A stretch of DNA of 64,000 bases from contig CAVVOI010000009.1 in the NCBI GenBank assembly GCA_963749825.1, positions 620,001 to 684,000 on the forward strand. Direction: 5' to 3'. Each line of letters opens with the position of its first letter. Positions within the stretch are counted from its first letter, which is position 1. This document shows, in pieces, positions 18,467 through 28,131 of the stretch. This DNA is from UBA11865 sp963749825 (GTDB lineage Bacteria > Chloroflexota > Anaerolineae > Promineifilales > Promineifilaceae). Under the pieces are notes generated by a model that had not been told where the DNA came from, searched no databases, and worked only from the letters and a program-made list of their open reading frames with translations. A program made the translations under genes and the position numbers.

Positions 18467-20368
18467 ATGGCAAACGGTTACAGGAGCCAAACGCCGAAAG
18501 GTGACGGACAAGAGCGCCAACCATCGTCTTTGCTTACTGACAAACAGTTAGAAAAGCGAAGAGAAAGAATCGTCGCGCTAATGTCCGATGAAGAAGAGGA
18601 CACGCTTGGAAAAGCATATGACGGCCGCTTAGTTCGCCGGCTTCTCGACTATAACCGTCCTTATTTACGACGTCTAGTCGCAGCGATCTTGCTGATGACT
18701 TTGGCTGCTTTGCTGAGCGTATCGGGACCCTGGATCATCGGCCAAGCGATTGATGATGGAATTCGAACGGGCGATCTACGTGTCCTTCGAACATGGGCCA
18801 TTATCTATTTAGTAGCTGCCCTCGGAGAATATATCTTCAATCGTCAACGCATTGCCATCATGGCCTTTGTTGGAACAAGGGTGGTGGCCGATATTCGCAG
18901 CGATCTCTTCCGCCATTTACACCGCCTTTCCTTAACATTTTTCAATCGTTATAGCGTTGGTCGTTTGATGAGCCGGCTTATAAGTGATGTCGGCGTCTTA
19001 CAGGATTTCATAACCTGGTCGATAACGGGTCTTTTTCGCTCGCTTTTTATCCTTATTGGAATCGTTTTGGCCATGTTGAGTCTAAATTGGAAGCTGGCAT
19101 TAATTACCTTTGCCGTATTGCCGTTGATGGCCGTACTCACGAATTACTGGCGGGTTCGTGTCCGCCAAGCATACCGGGCAACCCGCCAGCGGTTATCCTT
19201 GATTAACGGCTATCTCAACGAATCAATTGGCGGTATTAGGGTGACCAAGAGTTTCACCCGGGAATTGTTAAATTTCCGGTATTTTGATGACCTCAACCAT
19301 TCCTATCTTGACGCCAATATCGACGCGACCCAATTGTCAGCCATCTTCTTTCCCGGCGTCGATTTTATCGGCACCATTGCTACAGCTATCGTAGTCGGCA
19401 TTGGCGGATACATGGTTTTGAATGATGCCTTGACGGCTGGCACGCTTGTTGCTTTCGTTCTCTATGTGGAAAGGTTTTTCGACCCAATCCGGGAACTGGC
19501 TCAGCGATACAATACGTTTCAAGCGGCGATGGCAGCCAGCGAAAGAGTGTTCGAGTTGCTTGACACGGCGCCTGACTTAACTGATACATCTGATGCGAAG
19601 CTGTTGCCAGAAATCGAAGGCTATGTGGATTTTGATCATGTATGCTTCAGTTACAAAGATAACGAACCGGTCTTAATAGACGTCGATCTGCATGTTAAAC
19701 CAGGACAAAGATTGGCATTGGTAGGTGAGACCGGGGCAGGCAAGAGCACAATCATTCGGCTCTTAACCCGCCTATTCGACGTCACCGAAGGAGCCGTCAG
19801 GATTGATGGTCATGATGTCCAAGAGGTAACCAAGACAAGCCTGCGATCTCAACTCGGCATCGTCTTGCAGGACACATTCCTTTTTGGCGGAACTATAGAG
19901 GATAATCTTCGCTACGGTCGTTTAGAGGCCACTAAGGAAGAAGTAATCGCCGCCGCAGAAGCAGTTGGCGCTGACGAATTCATTAGGAAATTACCTCATG
20001 GTTATATGACTGACGTCGGAGAGGGGGGTGTCAATCTAAGCATGGGCCAAAGGCAGATATTATCATTCGCCCGGGCCTTATTAGCAGACCCCCGAATTTT
20101 AATCTTGGATGAAGCCACGAGCAGCGTGGATACCACGACAGAGAAGCAAATCCAGGGAGCCATCGAAAAGTTGATGGATGGCAGAACGAGCTTCGTAATC
20201 GCTCATCGCTTAAGCACGATAATCAATTCGGACATCATTATTGTTATGGATAAGGGACGAATAGTTGAAAAGGGTAGCCACGAAGAGTTATTAGCCAAAA
20301 AAGGGCGATATTTCCATCTCTATTCAATGCAATGGGCCCAAACCGGAGCCTCAAAACTTGTTTCATAA
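18467..20368 (+). CDS. ABC exporter half-transporter (catalytic subunit)
   Basis: A 633-residue half-transporter with a charged N-terminal extension of about 55 residues before the first membrane helix. The ATPase domain has Walker A GETGAGKST, Walker B ILILDEATSSVD with the catalytic Glu, and the H-loop IAHRLSTI, but its signature is LSMGQRQ. Since signature and Walker motifs pair across the dimer, the altered signature faces the degenerate site of the upstream partner. This complementary pattern indicates an obligate heterodimer. Confidence 0.9.
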   Translation: MANGYRSQTPKGDGQERQPSSLLTDKQLEKRRERIVALMSDEEEDTLGKAYDGRLVRRLLDYNRPYLRRLVAAILLMTLAALLSVSGPWIIGQAIDDGIRTGDLRVLRTWAIIYLVAALGEYIFNRQRIAIMAFVGTRVVADIRSDLFRHLHRLSLTFFNRYSVGRLMSRLISDVGVLQDFITWSITGLFRSLFILIGIVLAMLSLNWKLALITFAVLPLMAVLTNYWRVRVRQAYRATRQRLSLINGYLNESIGGIRVTKSFTRELLNFRYFDDLNHSYLDANIDATQLSAIFFPGVDFIGTIATAIVVGIGGYMVLNDALTAGTLVAFVLYVERFFDPIRELAQRYNTFQAAMAASERVFELLDTAPDLTDTSDAKLLPEIEGYVDFDHVCFSYKDNEPVLIDVDLHVKPGQRLALVGETGAGKSTIIRLLTRLFDVTEGAVRIDGHDVQEVTKTSLRSQLGIVLQDTFLFGGTIEDNLRYGRLEATKEEVIAAAEAVGADEFIRKLPHGYMTDVGEGGVNLSMGQRQILSFARALLADPRILILDEATSSVDTTTEKQIQGAIEKLMDGRTSFVIAHRLSTIINSDIIIVMDKGRIVEKGSHEELLAKKGRYFHLYSMQWAQTGASKLVS

Positions 20369-20430
20369 TTTGAATGACTACTGCCTGGACCCATGAGAGA
20401 TCAGCCCAACTAATAGTACTGGTAGCTAGA

Positions 20431-21531
20431 TCAGTCACCAAAGCTGATACCCAAATCTCGGCCCGTCAATAGCGTATCGCAGTCTAATGGGACGATCTTC
20501 ATTCGACTGGTCGCTTCTTCAAGTGGGATATAGCGGACGGTTGGGGGATCGAGCGCAACCATCGTGTTGGAATACCCTTCTGCCAGGGCTCGAATTGCAG
20601 CGGCGCCAAAACGAAGCGAGATTTGGCGATCGAAAGTGGTTGGCGTGCCACCTCGCAATAAATGACCCAAAACAACATGGCGCGATTCCTGGCCTGTCAA
20701 CTCTTCGAGTTCGGTCGCGACCCGTTTGCCAATCCCACCCAAACGTTCAGCGGCGCCAATCTTTTTGCCTTGAATTACATGCTTGCCGCCGACTGGATGG
20801 GCGCCCTCGGCCACAACAACGATTGAAAAATGCCTTCCTCGTTGTTTGCGCTGATCAATTTTTTGGGTCACTTTAGCGAGGTCATAAGGGATCTCGGGAA
20901 TCAAAATTGCGTCGGCCGTCCCGGCTATTCCCGCATTCAGCGCTATCCAGCCCGCATAGCGACCCATGACTTCAACGACCATAATCCGCCGGTGAGCCTC
21001 GGCGGTCGAGTGCAGTCGATCTAAACATTCAGTGGCAAAAGATACGGCCGTATCAAATCCAAAGGTAACGACTGTGCCATTCAGGTCATTGTCAATTGTC
21101 TTGGGCACGCCGACGATGCGCATACCTTTCTGGCACAAGCCATCGGCGATCGCCATCGATCCGTCGCCTCCGATTGAGATGAGTGCATCCAGTTTGTGCT
21201 TTTGAAAAGCTTCTATAAGCTCATCTGAACGATCGATTTCTTCACTTTGGCCATCTTCACCGGTTACGGGATAGTGGAAAGGGTTACCTCGATTTGTGGT
21301 CCCAAGGATAGTTCCTCCAAGGTGGGTGATGCCCCGAACCGATTCCCTCTCTAAACTCAACAGGCCATTGCCCCCGAATCGGTCCGGATTTAGCAGACTT
21401 TCATAGCCTTCTCGAATGCCGAAACATGTCCATCCCCGGTTTAGCGCTGCAAGGACTGCGGCGCGGATCACGGCATTTAGACCCGGTGCATCACCTCCGC
21501 CGGTTGTAATGGCAATTCGTTTGATGTTCAT
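20431..21531 (-). CDS. pfkA: 6-phosphofructokinase
   Basis: A 366-residue PFK that phosphorylates fructose 6-phosphate in glycolysis. TGGGDAPGLN starts the nucleotide fold. GGDGSMA near residue 113 has the Gly that favours ATP, while PKTIDND near 135 has a Lys usually seen in pyrophosphate-dependent enzymes. This mixed G/K pattern marks the so-called group III PFKs, generally ATP-dependent. MGRYAGWIAL and the substrate loops are normal. Start 21531 has AGGAGG about 12 nt upstream. The phosphoryl donor is inferred from these residues. Confidence 0.88.
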   Translation of the reverse strand: MNIKRIAITTGGGDAPGLNAVIRAAVLAALNRGWTCFGIREGYESLLNPDRFGGNGLLSLERESVRGITHLGGTILGTTNRGNPFHYPVTGEDGQSEEIDRSDELIEAFQKHKLDALISIGGDGSMAIADGLCQKGMRIVGVPKTIDNDLNGTVVTFGFDTAVSFATECLDRLHSTAEAHRRIMVVEVMGRYAGWIALNAGIAGTADAILIPEIPYDLAKVTQKIDQRKQRGRHFSIVVVAEGAHPVGGKHVIQGKKIGAAERLGGIGKRVATELEELTGQESRHVVLGHLLRGGTPTTFDRQISLRFGAAAIRALAEGYSNTMVALDPPTVRYIPLEEATSRMKIVPLDCDTLLTGRDLGISFGD

Positions 21532-21735
21532 AATCGAATTCTTCCTCCTGCTTACGGGGCTCTAATCTGCCAATAGTCACATCTGGTGTGGCGAGATATC
21601 CCTTGTTCACTATTCAACTGGGGCAAAGTTCAACCACCTGTTTTGCAGGAGAATAGTATACAATGGTTATTCGAATTGTGACCCTAATCCCTTGAACCAT
21701 GAACGTCGCAGTAAGCGGATAAAGTAGTTGATCCC

Positions 21736-22422
21736 ATGTCAAAATTAGCGTCTCTTTGGCTCAAATTCTTGCGATTCGGCTTTCGATTGTTATACAACGA
21801 GCTTGCCTGGACCTATGATATCGTTAGCTGGGTCGTATCGTTGGGCCAATGGCGGGAATGGCAAAAAGCCGGCTTTCAATATTTGGTCGGCGAAACCATT
21901 TTAGAACTGGCCCATGGCCCAGGTCACATGCTGTTGAAGCTCGAAGAAACGGGTTTCAGGGTGACCGGTTTAGATCTCTCTTTAGCAATGGGCAAGATGG
22001 CCAGACGGCGCCTAAATACAGCCGGATCATCTATTGTTATAGCCCGAGGCCAGGCCCAACAGTTGCCATATCCCGATGGATCTTTCGATAGTCTCTTAGC
22101 CACATTTCCGGCCGAATTTATCGTCGATCCAAGGACCATAAGCGAGGCCAATCGTGTCCTCAGGCCTAATGGTCATCTTGTTATTGTCGCCCAGGCCAGG
22201 TTGAAAAAGGGTGGGATTCTACGTCTAATGCTCGAATGGTTATATACGATCACCGGGCAAAGACCGGCTAATAGTGACGGAGTTGATAGCCTGATCTGGC
22301 AAGAAACGGCAGGTCATTATATTGCTGCCGGCTTTGACATCGACTTGGAACAAGTTGAATTAAAAGACAGCGCAGTTACTGTTGTCGTCGCCAAAAAGAA
22401 CAATGCACCAGCCGGTATTTGA
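21736..22422 (+). CDS. Class I SAM-dependent methyltransferase
   Basis: A 228-residue Rossmann methyltransferase. SAM-binding motif I is ILELAHGPGHML near residue 55, followed by the acidic end of strand 2 in VTGLDLS, and a motif II/III region (QQLPYPDGSFDSLLATFP) resembling UbiE/COQ5-type enzymes. The N-terminal 45 residues are hydrophobic or amphipathic and may associate with the membrane. The substrate is unknown. lspA follows, but behind its own promoter. Confidence 0.8.
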   Translation: MSKLASLWLKFLRFGFRLLYNELAWTYDIVSWVVSLGQWREWQKAGFQYLVGETILELAHGPGHMLLKLEETGFRVTGLDLSLAMGKMARRRLNTAGSSIVIARGQAQQLPYPDGSFDSLLATFPAEFIVDPRTISEANRVLRPNGHLVIVAQARLKKGGILRLMLEWLYTITGQRPANSDGVDSLIWQETAGHYIAAGFDIDLEQVELKDSAVTVVVAKKNNAPAGI

Positions 22423-22455
22423 TTGTTCTACATATGTTGCTGGCAGGTAATATAG

Positions 22456-22485
22456 TTGCTTCAACGTATCCGCAATTGGTACAAT
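22456..22485 (+). promoter_or_regulatory. lspA promoter, likely leaderless
   Basis: TTGCTT (22456-22461), an 18-bp spacer and TACAAT (22480-22485) preceded by TGG, an extended -10. The ATG at 22493 is 8 nt beyond, leaving no space for a leader or Shine-Dalgarno sequence. Confidence 0.55.
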
Positions 22486-22492
22486 CGACCCT

Positions 22493-23116
22493 ATGATAGA
22501 GCAACAGGAAGTTGAGTCAGCAGCTGAGAGCCAGTCTGCTGCCAATGAAATTCCGGCATCCACGAGCGAAAAGGCCGTTTTGTATTTGGTCATGGCTGTA
22601 GTGTTATTGTTGGATCTATTGAGTAAGGTAGTCGTCGAGAATCGGATCGAGCTGAATACAACTTGGATGCCAATTGAAGCACTTACGCCGATATTTCGCA
22701 TTACCCATGTCAGTAATACGGGCGCGGCGTTTGGTTTGTTTCCGAGTAGCGGCAACCTGTTCATGATCGTGGGAATAGTCGTCTCGGTTTTCATCATCAT
22801 TTACAATACCCGTCTTCCAGCTAACCACTATCTCTATCGAGTTGCCCTTGGACTTCAGCTGGGCGGCGCTCTAGGAAACCTTTTCAATCGCCTTCGGATA
22901 GGCCATGTGACGGATTTTCTGGACTTTGGACCTTGGCCTATCTTCAATGTAGCCGATATGTGCGTCGTCGCCGGTGTATTTCTGCTCGCTTTTTTAATGT
23001 TGCGAGATGAACGTAGAATTCAAGCTGAGGATAATCGCCAGCAATCCGATGCTGATTCGCTTAATAATCCCAAGGCTGAGAACGGGGATGACCATAACAT
23101 GCTTAGGAATGAATGA
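22493..23116 (+). CDS. lspA: Lipoprotein signal peptidase (signal peptidase II)
   Basis: A 207-residue inner-membrane aspartyl protease that cleaves prolipoproteins after lipidation. Four membrane helices are apparent. The two catalytic aspartates sit in GNLFNRLRIGHVTDFLDF and FNVADMCV. The N-terminal 25 residues and the C-terminal 40 residues are long hydrophilic extensions beyond the usual family length of about 160. Several lipobox-bearing proteins in this window (LysM/M23, S41, CapA, DUF2233) would be its substrates. The stop overlaps the rluD start (ATGA). Confidence 0.93.
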   Translation: MIEQQEVESAAESQSAANEIPASTSEKAVLYLVMAVVLLLDLLSKVVVENRIELNTTWMPIEALTPIFRITHVSNTGAAFGLFPSSGNLFMIVGIVVSVFIIIYNTRLPANHYLYRVALGLQLGGALGNLFNRLRIGHVTDFLDFGPWPIFNVADMCVVAGVFLLAFLMLRDERRIQAEDNRQQSDADSLNNPKAENGDDHNMLRNE

Positions 23117-24048
23117 GTGAACGCCAGCTTGTTGGAGTCCTTGATTCACCGGGGGAGCGTCTAGACAAGGCCTTAGCGCTTGCCCAACCTGATTTATCAC
23201 GGGCACAAATCCAGCGATTGATCAAAGAGGGGAAGGTCAGAGTTGATGGCCAAATGGCTAAAGCTAGCCAACGATTGGCCGGAGGCGAGCATTACACCCT
23301 CTTGCTGCCCGAGGATAAACAGGTCGATCTTCTGCCTGAATCTCTTGAGCTTGACATAATATATGAAGATGATGACCTGATCCTGCTCAATAAATCGGCC
23401 GGGATGGTCGTACATCCATCCGCAGGGCATGAGCGGGGAACGCTTATCAATGCCGTATTAGCCCACTGCCCCGACTTACCGGGAATCGCCGGAGAAAAAA
23501 GACCGGGTGTTGTTCACCGGTTGGATAAGGACACTTCAGGCCTCATTTTGGTGGCCAAAAATGACAAGGCCCTTCGTTTTCTGCAACGTCAGTTTCAAGA
23601 GAGAACAATCAAAAAAACTTATCTGGCCCTTGTTGAGGGACAAATATCGGCAGCAGTATTCAGAATTGAAGCGCCAATCGGCCGCGATCCTAAGCAAAGA
23701 AAGCGGATGGCTGTTGTCGCTCCGGAGTCTTCGGCCACTTCGCGCGAGGCGCAGACTGAAATTAGATTACTCTCGATCTATGAGAAATATTCCCTGGTAG
23801 AGTGCCACCCATTGACCGGACGCACTCATCAAATACGGGTCCATCTTGCTTTCGCCGGTCATCCAATTGTCGGCGACACAGTCTACGGCCGACGAAAGCA
23901 ATTGGATAAATTGGACCGTCACTTTTTGCATGCGGCGGGACTAGGCTTTAGCCGCCCATCGGACGGAAAGAGGCTGGATTTTACCGTTCCTTTGCCCCCA
24001 GAGTTACAGGACTTGCTCGATAAGTTGCAGACTAAGGTTAGCTTTTAA
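23113..24048 (+). CDS. rluD: 23S rRNA pseudouridine synthase, RluD type
   Basis: A 311-residue enzyme with an N-terminal S4 RNA-binding domain (residues 10-75) and the RluA-family catalytic motif HRLDKDTSGLILVAKN near residue 137, whose Asp attacks the uridine. The PLTGRTHQIRVH motif near 235 is also typical. It overlaps lspA by 4 bp, the widespread lspA-rluD arrangement, which supports the RluD assignment. Its stop overlaps the stop of the convergent sensor kinase by 4 bp. Confidence 0.93.
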   Translation: MSERQLVGVLDSPGERLDKALALAQPDLSRAQIQRLIKEGKVRVDGQMAKASQRLAGGEHYTLLLPEDKQVDLLPESLELDIIYEDDDLILLNKSAGMVVHPSAGHERGTLINAVLAHCPDLPGIAGEKRPGVVHRLDKDTSGLILVAKNDKALRFLQRQFQERTIKKTYLALVEGQISAAVFRIEAPIGRDPKQRKRMAVVAPESSATSREAQTEIRLLSIYEKYSLVECHPLTGRTHQIRVHLAFAGHPIVGDTVYGRRKQLDKLDRHFLHAAGLGFSRPSDGKRLDFTVPLPPELQDLLDKLQTKVSF

Positions 24049-27000
24049 CCCTTGTTTACCGGCAGAGCTAGATAAAAAGTACTCCCTTCCCCCAACTTGC
24101 TTTCACACCAAACTCGTCCGCCATGCCTTTCTGCAATGGACTTGACCAAAGCTAAACCCAGCCCTGTCCCCTTTGTACGCTCGTTCGCTCGGGTCTTGAT
24201 CCGGTGGAATTTTTCAAAAAGTCGCAATTGATCCTCTGCCGAGATACCAGGACCGTGATCCTGGACGCTGACCATGACTTCATTGTCTTCGAGAGCGGAA
24301 GCCAATATTATTTCACCACTATTCGGCGCATACTTGATGGCATTGTTCACATAATTGGCAATCGCTTGCCGTATGAGTGAGGCATCAGCATTGATAGGTG
24401 GTGAATTTTTGTCATATTGAATTTTCAATTCGAGACCGCTTTCTAAGGCGGATATCCGGTATTCTTGGACAACGCTTTCCATAGTCTCTTTTATGCTGAG
24501 ATTGCCGAGGACAAGCCCGCCGCCGGCTTCAAGTCGGCCCAGATCTAACAATCCATCGACCAGATCCGCCATCTGTTCGATACCACCGACTATTTTGCCT
24601 ACAAATTCTTCTTGTTTCGGCTCCATATTGCCCACTAGCGGTAACATGGTTGCGTAACCCAACATGAAGGTTAACGGGCTTTTCAAATCATGGGATACCG
24701 TGGCGACGAATTCTGATTTCATATCGTCGATTTCTTTGAGGTAGGTGATGTCCCGGAGCACAGCGACTCGCCCGATGGCCTGACCGTCATTATTAAAAAT
24801 AGGGGAGGCGCTGGCATATAGAACCTTTCCATCATCGATTGGTATTTCTACGTTTTGCGTTCTAGTTGAACTCTTAGTCAATGCATTGACGAGTTCTTCT
24901 TTCTTTATGAGGTCCTTGATCGGCCGACCGATAGCCTCTGTCGCTTTGAGCCCAAAATGCCTTTCCATGGCCGGGTTGATGAGTAATATGCGTTCCGTTT
25001 GGTCAGTGACGATAACGGCATCCGATGTGCTTGCTAAGACGGCAGCCAGTCGACGCCGGCCACCCTCAGCCGTGGCGTAAAGCCTGGCATTTTCGACCAA
25101 AACTGAGGCCTGGCTGGTTAGCGTTCGCAAGAAGCTTAACTCTATCTGGTCGAAAGTATGGGATTGCCGGTAGGTGAGCCAGAAAATGCCTTGAAAACGG
25201 TTGTTGGTGGTCAAGGGAAAGGCGACTAGTGCTTTTGGCAATTTCTCTGGTGCTACGCCATTTTTCAAGATGTTTACCACTTCATTTGGCGATCCAAGAA
25301 TTAATTCGCTCTGGCTGCGAATGAGGCTCATGACTTGCCTGTCATGATGCGCCATCGTTGTATTTGCAGGTCCTTCGCCAAAAGACAGTGGTTGGCGGCC
25401 GCTTGGATTCATCACGACAATTCGGGCTCCGGCGGCGCCAGTCCCGCGCAGTGCGCCTTTTAACACCGTTGGCATCCCTTTGTTAATGTCGATGCTTCTA
25501 GAGACGTCTTGGCTAACATCCAGCAATAGAGATAGTTCATCTAAGCGACGCTTTAGCGACAATTGCATTTGTCCAAAGGCTAAACCTAACTTTCCTATCT
25601 CGTCATCACCCTGGGGATCAATTGGAGTATCCAAGCTTCCACTAGCGATTTCCTGAGATGCACGGGCCAAATCTGTTATGGGTCTCGTGATACTGCGCCC
25701 TAAGAAATATAAGAAAACCACGAACACACCGACGGCGCCGAGTAGAACAATGGTAATTTGGGCAGAGATTTGCAGCGCTTGTTCCAAGACAACTTCATAC
25801 GGCATTGTGATGGCGAGGCTCCAAGGGTGGTCTGGTCCAGTGAGAAAATAGATGATTTGCCTAGCGTTGGTGCTGCCCAATATCCCTTGATAAGCCTCTC
25901 CGGCAAGCTGATCTCCTTTTCCCAACTGTCGTTGCCCGGAAATCGGGGGAGTCCAGGTCCTTAGCAAATTCGTAGGATCTGGATGGCCGATTATTTGGTT
26001 TTCCTCGTCTAAAATAAGGCCCTCGCCTTGGCCAAGAGTTCCTTGTAAGGCTACCACCAATTCATCAAGCGAGATCCCGGGAACTCGCCCGACTAAAGTA
26101 GCAGTGGTTTCCTCGCCCTGTTCGATGATTGGAACGACATAGCTCAAAACGAACTGTTCGTCATCTAGTTCTTGGGCAGGACTGATTGATGGTGCGCTTG
26201 TTGCTATTGTGTCCTCGACGGCTAGCTCTTCAAGATTAGTTAAAGCACTGGAAGCAGGATCGTCTGGGTAATATGCCAGGATATTGTTGGAATCATCTAC
26301 CAAGATAAGGCTACGGAAAAAAGCCCCGGATCGGAAGAGCTGCTCAAGAACCTGGGTTCTCTCTGATCTGTTTCCCGATTGTAAGAGTTCATCTTGGCTG
26401 GCCTGAAATAGGAGGTTTTGCCTCTGGGCGCGGAAGTTTGGAATTGATGATGAAACGGCTTGAGCGTCCCTGGCCATCTGCTCAACAACTAGATCGCTGG
26501 CAAGATTGACCGATATGTTAAAGCCAATGATGATCAAGAAAAAACTGATAAGACCGGCGAATAGAAGAAATGTGGCTACTAATCTTGTGTTTAAACTCAA
26601 GGATAAAGGAGAAGGAACCGTTCGTATTTTGGGACGAAGCTGTGGAAGGCCGATCAAAATGAGGCTGACAGCGGCGCCTCCCAGGATACCAGCAAGCAGC
26701 AAGGGAATGATGTTAGCAGTCGTTGTCGACAGGGCGAGATCCAAAGCTTCCAGATTGCTGGCCCCGACATCGGCATAAACAAGGGTCCCTAGACCGATTA
26801 GGGGCAAGAGGACTAAGGCGCTAAAAATACCACTGACAATCGGCTTCCGAAGCCAATTGTATAAACGGCCGCTGTAGCGCTGCTGCAACAAATAGGCGGC
26901 TACGACCCCGGCAAAAGCAAGATTAAAGGGATCCGTCAATTGGTGAGTTTGCCACAACGTCCGGCCGAGACCGGCTGCTAAAGCAACGAGTAGTGCGGAT

Positions 27001-27329
27001 AATGGATTAAGGGTTACTCCGGCAAAAAGAAATGCTGCAAAGCTAAATGGCGCTAGATAAGCAACGGGATTTTCTGCGCTTGATAGAGGAGATAACTGAT
27101 TCTCTGTCGAAACGGAGATCAAAAAAAGCTGGCTACTAACAATTGAGATTATCGCCAGAGCTAGGGTCCACAGCCAATTAGATCTGCTCAATTGCCGAAA
27201 ATCATGGCGGCGTTGAACAAAAAATAATACTAGTAGCAAAAGGTATGCTGCTAGTAGAAGAAAGCCTAGTGGACGATCAGGAGGAAGTAAATAAGGCGTG
27301 CTTGTAGCACCCCAGAATTCAAGCTCCAT
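24045..27329 (-). CDS. Membrane sensor histidine kinase (Cache-HAMP-GAF-PAS)
   Basis: A 1094-residue sensor. The N-terminus has about seven membrane helices (residues 15-235), then a further helix, an extracytoplasmic Cache-like sensing region (about 280-510), a helix, HAMP (about 540-595), GAF (600-755) and PAS (760-870). The kinase core follows, with the phospho-acceptor His near 880 in VSHDLKSPL. The ATPase domain has NYVNNAIKYAP, DHGPGI, LFEKFHR and GTGLGLAL boxes. No response regulator gene is adjacent, so it is an orphan here. The double membrane input (multi-helix plus Cache) is unusual. The ligand is unknown. Confidence 0.9.
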   Translation of the reverse strand: MELEFWGATSTPYLLPPDRPLGFLLLAAYLLLLVLFFVQRRHDFRQLSRSNWLWTLALAIISIVSSQLFLISVSTENQLSPLSSAENPVAYLAPFSFAAFLFAGVTLNPLSALLVALAAGLGRTLWQTHQLTDPFNLAFAGVVAAYLLQQRYSGRLYNWLRKPIVSGIFSALVLLPLIGLGTLVYADVGASNLEALDLALSTTTANIIPLLLAGILGGAAVSLILIGLPQLRPKIRTVPSPLSLSLNTRLVATFLLFAGLISFFLIIIGFNISVNLASDLVVEQMARDAQAVSSSIPNFRAQRQNLLFQASQDELLQSGNRSERTQVLEQLFRSGAFFRSLILVDDSNNILAYYPDDPASSALTNLEELAVEDTIATSAPSISPAQELDDEQFVLSYVVPIIEQGEETTATLVGRVPGISLDELVVALQGTLGQGEGLILDEENQIIGHPDPTNLLRTWTPPISGQRQLGKGDQLAGEAYQGILGSTNARQIIYFLTGPDHPWSLAITMPYEVVLEQALQISAQITIVLLGAVGVFVVFLYFLGRSITRPITDLARASQEIASGSLDTPIDPQGDDEIGKLGLAFGQMQLSLKRRLDELSLLLDVSQDVSRSIDINKGMPTVLKGALRGTGAAGARIVVMNPSGRQPLSFGEGPANTTMAHHDRQVMSLIRSQSELILGSPNEVVNILKNGVAPEKLPKALVAFPLTTNNRFQGIFWLTYRQSHTFDQIELSFLRTLTSQASVLVENARLYATAEGGRRRLAAVLASTSDAVIVTDQTERILLINPAMERHFGLKATEAIGRPIKDLIKKEELVNALTKSSTRTQNVEIPIDDGKVLYASASPIFNNDGQAIGRVAVLRDITYLKEIDDMKSEFVATVSHDLKSPLTFMLGYATMLPLVGNMEPKQEEFVGKIVGGIEQMADLVDGLLDLGRLEAGGGLVLGNLSIKETMESVVQEYRISALESGLELKIQYDKNSPPINADASLIRQAIANYVNNAIKYAPNSGEIILASALEDNEVMVSVQDHGPGISAEDQLRLFEKFHRIKTRANERTKGTGLGLALVKSIAERHGGRVWCESKLGEGSTFYLALPVNKG

Positions 27330-27556
27330 GGGTACCCCTTATCTTATAACCGGCACAACAGATGGTTAAGACCATAGCCTGGTTCAAGAAAACTTATCCT
27401 GTTTGGCGTACAACTTTATGGTAACCTTCTTGAATTATATCATCTGCTACTATGTATCGCAATCACCAACTGATTTGTCTTTTACCCCCATGTTTATTAT
27501 CATTTCGGTTGGTTCTGGTCATCTAGTGCTAGGCCTTCCGATACTAATGCAATTTA

Positions 27557-28123
27557 ATGGACTCGCGCCGAAACACCTTCGCTATTCTCATTGGCATTAT
27601 TCTGCTGACTTTACCATGCTACTGCTTAGGGATTTTCGCATACATGATGGCGCCAGGACCTGTCCCAACGTTGCCGCCAGAACCTATAACTATCACCGCA
27701 TTACCAACGGTGGGAGGAATTGAGGTAACGTTCACACCGACCAGAACCCCTCTGCCGACCAACACGATTGTTCTGCCCACAATTACTTCACCATCGACTC
27801 CCATTCAGTTAGTTACGGGGACTCAACTGCCTACGCTCACGCCATCTAGCACGTCGACAGCTAGCCCAACTGAGACGCCCACCTCCACACCGACTGAGAC
27901 GCCCACCTCTACACCGACCGCTACGCCTCAACCGACATTCACGCCGACAGCGACTCTAGCGCCAACCAGAAAACCTACCAGTTCACCAACACCAACAACT
28001 ACATTCACTCCGCAGGCCACTTTCACGCCGACGATTGAGCCGGGTTTTACTGCCACACCCACCGCCACACCTAGCGAGACTCCTGAGGAAACTCAAGCCC
28101 AATTCCTTACCAGCAAAATGTGA
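27557..28123 (+). CDS. Thr/Pro-rich membrane-anchored protein
   Basis: A 188-residue protein: a charged start, one membrane or signal helix (residues 9-32), then 150 residues that are mostly Thr, Pro, Ser and Ala, including in-register TPTETPTSTPTE-type repeats. It resembles the low-complexity extracellular stalks that are common and often glycosylated in Chloroflexota, without an attached enzymatic domain. It lies 8 bp before the first M42 peptidase gene, so they may be co-transcribed. No specific function is recognised. Confidence 0.7.
   Translation: MDSRRNTFAILIGIILLTLPCYCLGIFAYMMAPGPVPTLPPEPITITALPTVGGIEVTFTPTRTPLPTNTIVLPTITSPSTPIQLVTGTQLPTLTPSSTSTASPTETPTSTPTETPTSTPTATPQPTFTPTATLAPTRKPTSSPTPTTTFTPQATFTPTIEPGFTATPTATPSETPEETQAQFLTSKM
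27868..27925 (+). repeat. Short tandem coding repeat
   Basis: A unit of about 24 bp, beginning ACTGAGACGCCCACCTC, is repeated at least twice in a row with one or two changes, then degenerates. It encodes Thr-Glu-Thr-Pro-Thr-Ser-Thr-Pro units of the stalk. In-frame slippage of such repeats would change stalk length. Confidence 0.7.
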
Positions 28124-28131
28124 GATGAATC

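Noticed and set aside
27840..28100. CRISPR-like or satellite repeat
   Set aside because: The repetition is in frame and encodes Thr/Pro stalk residues; spacers and repeat boundaries are absent.
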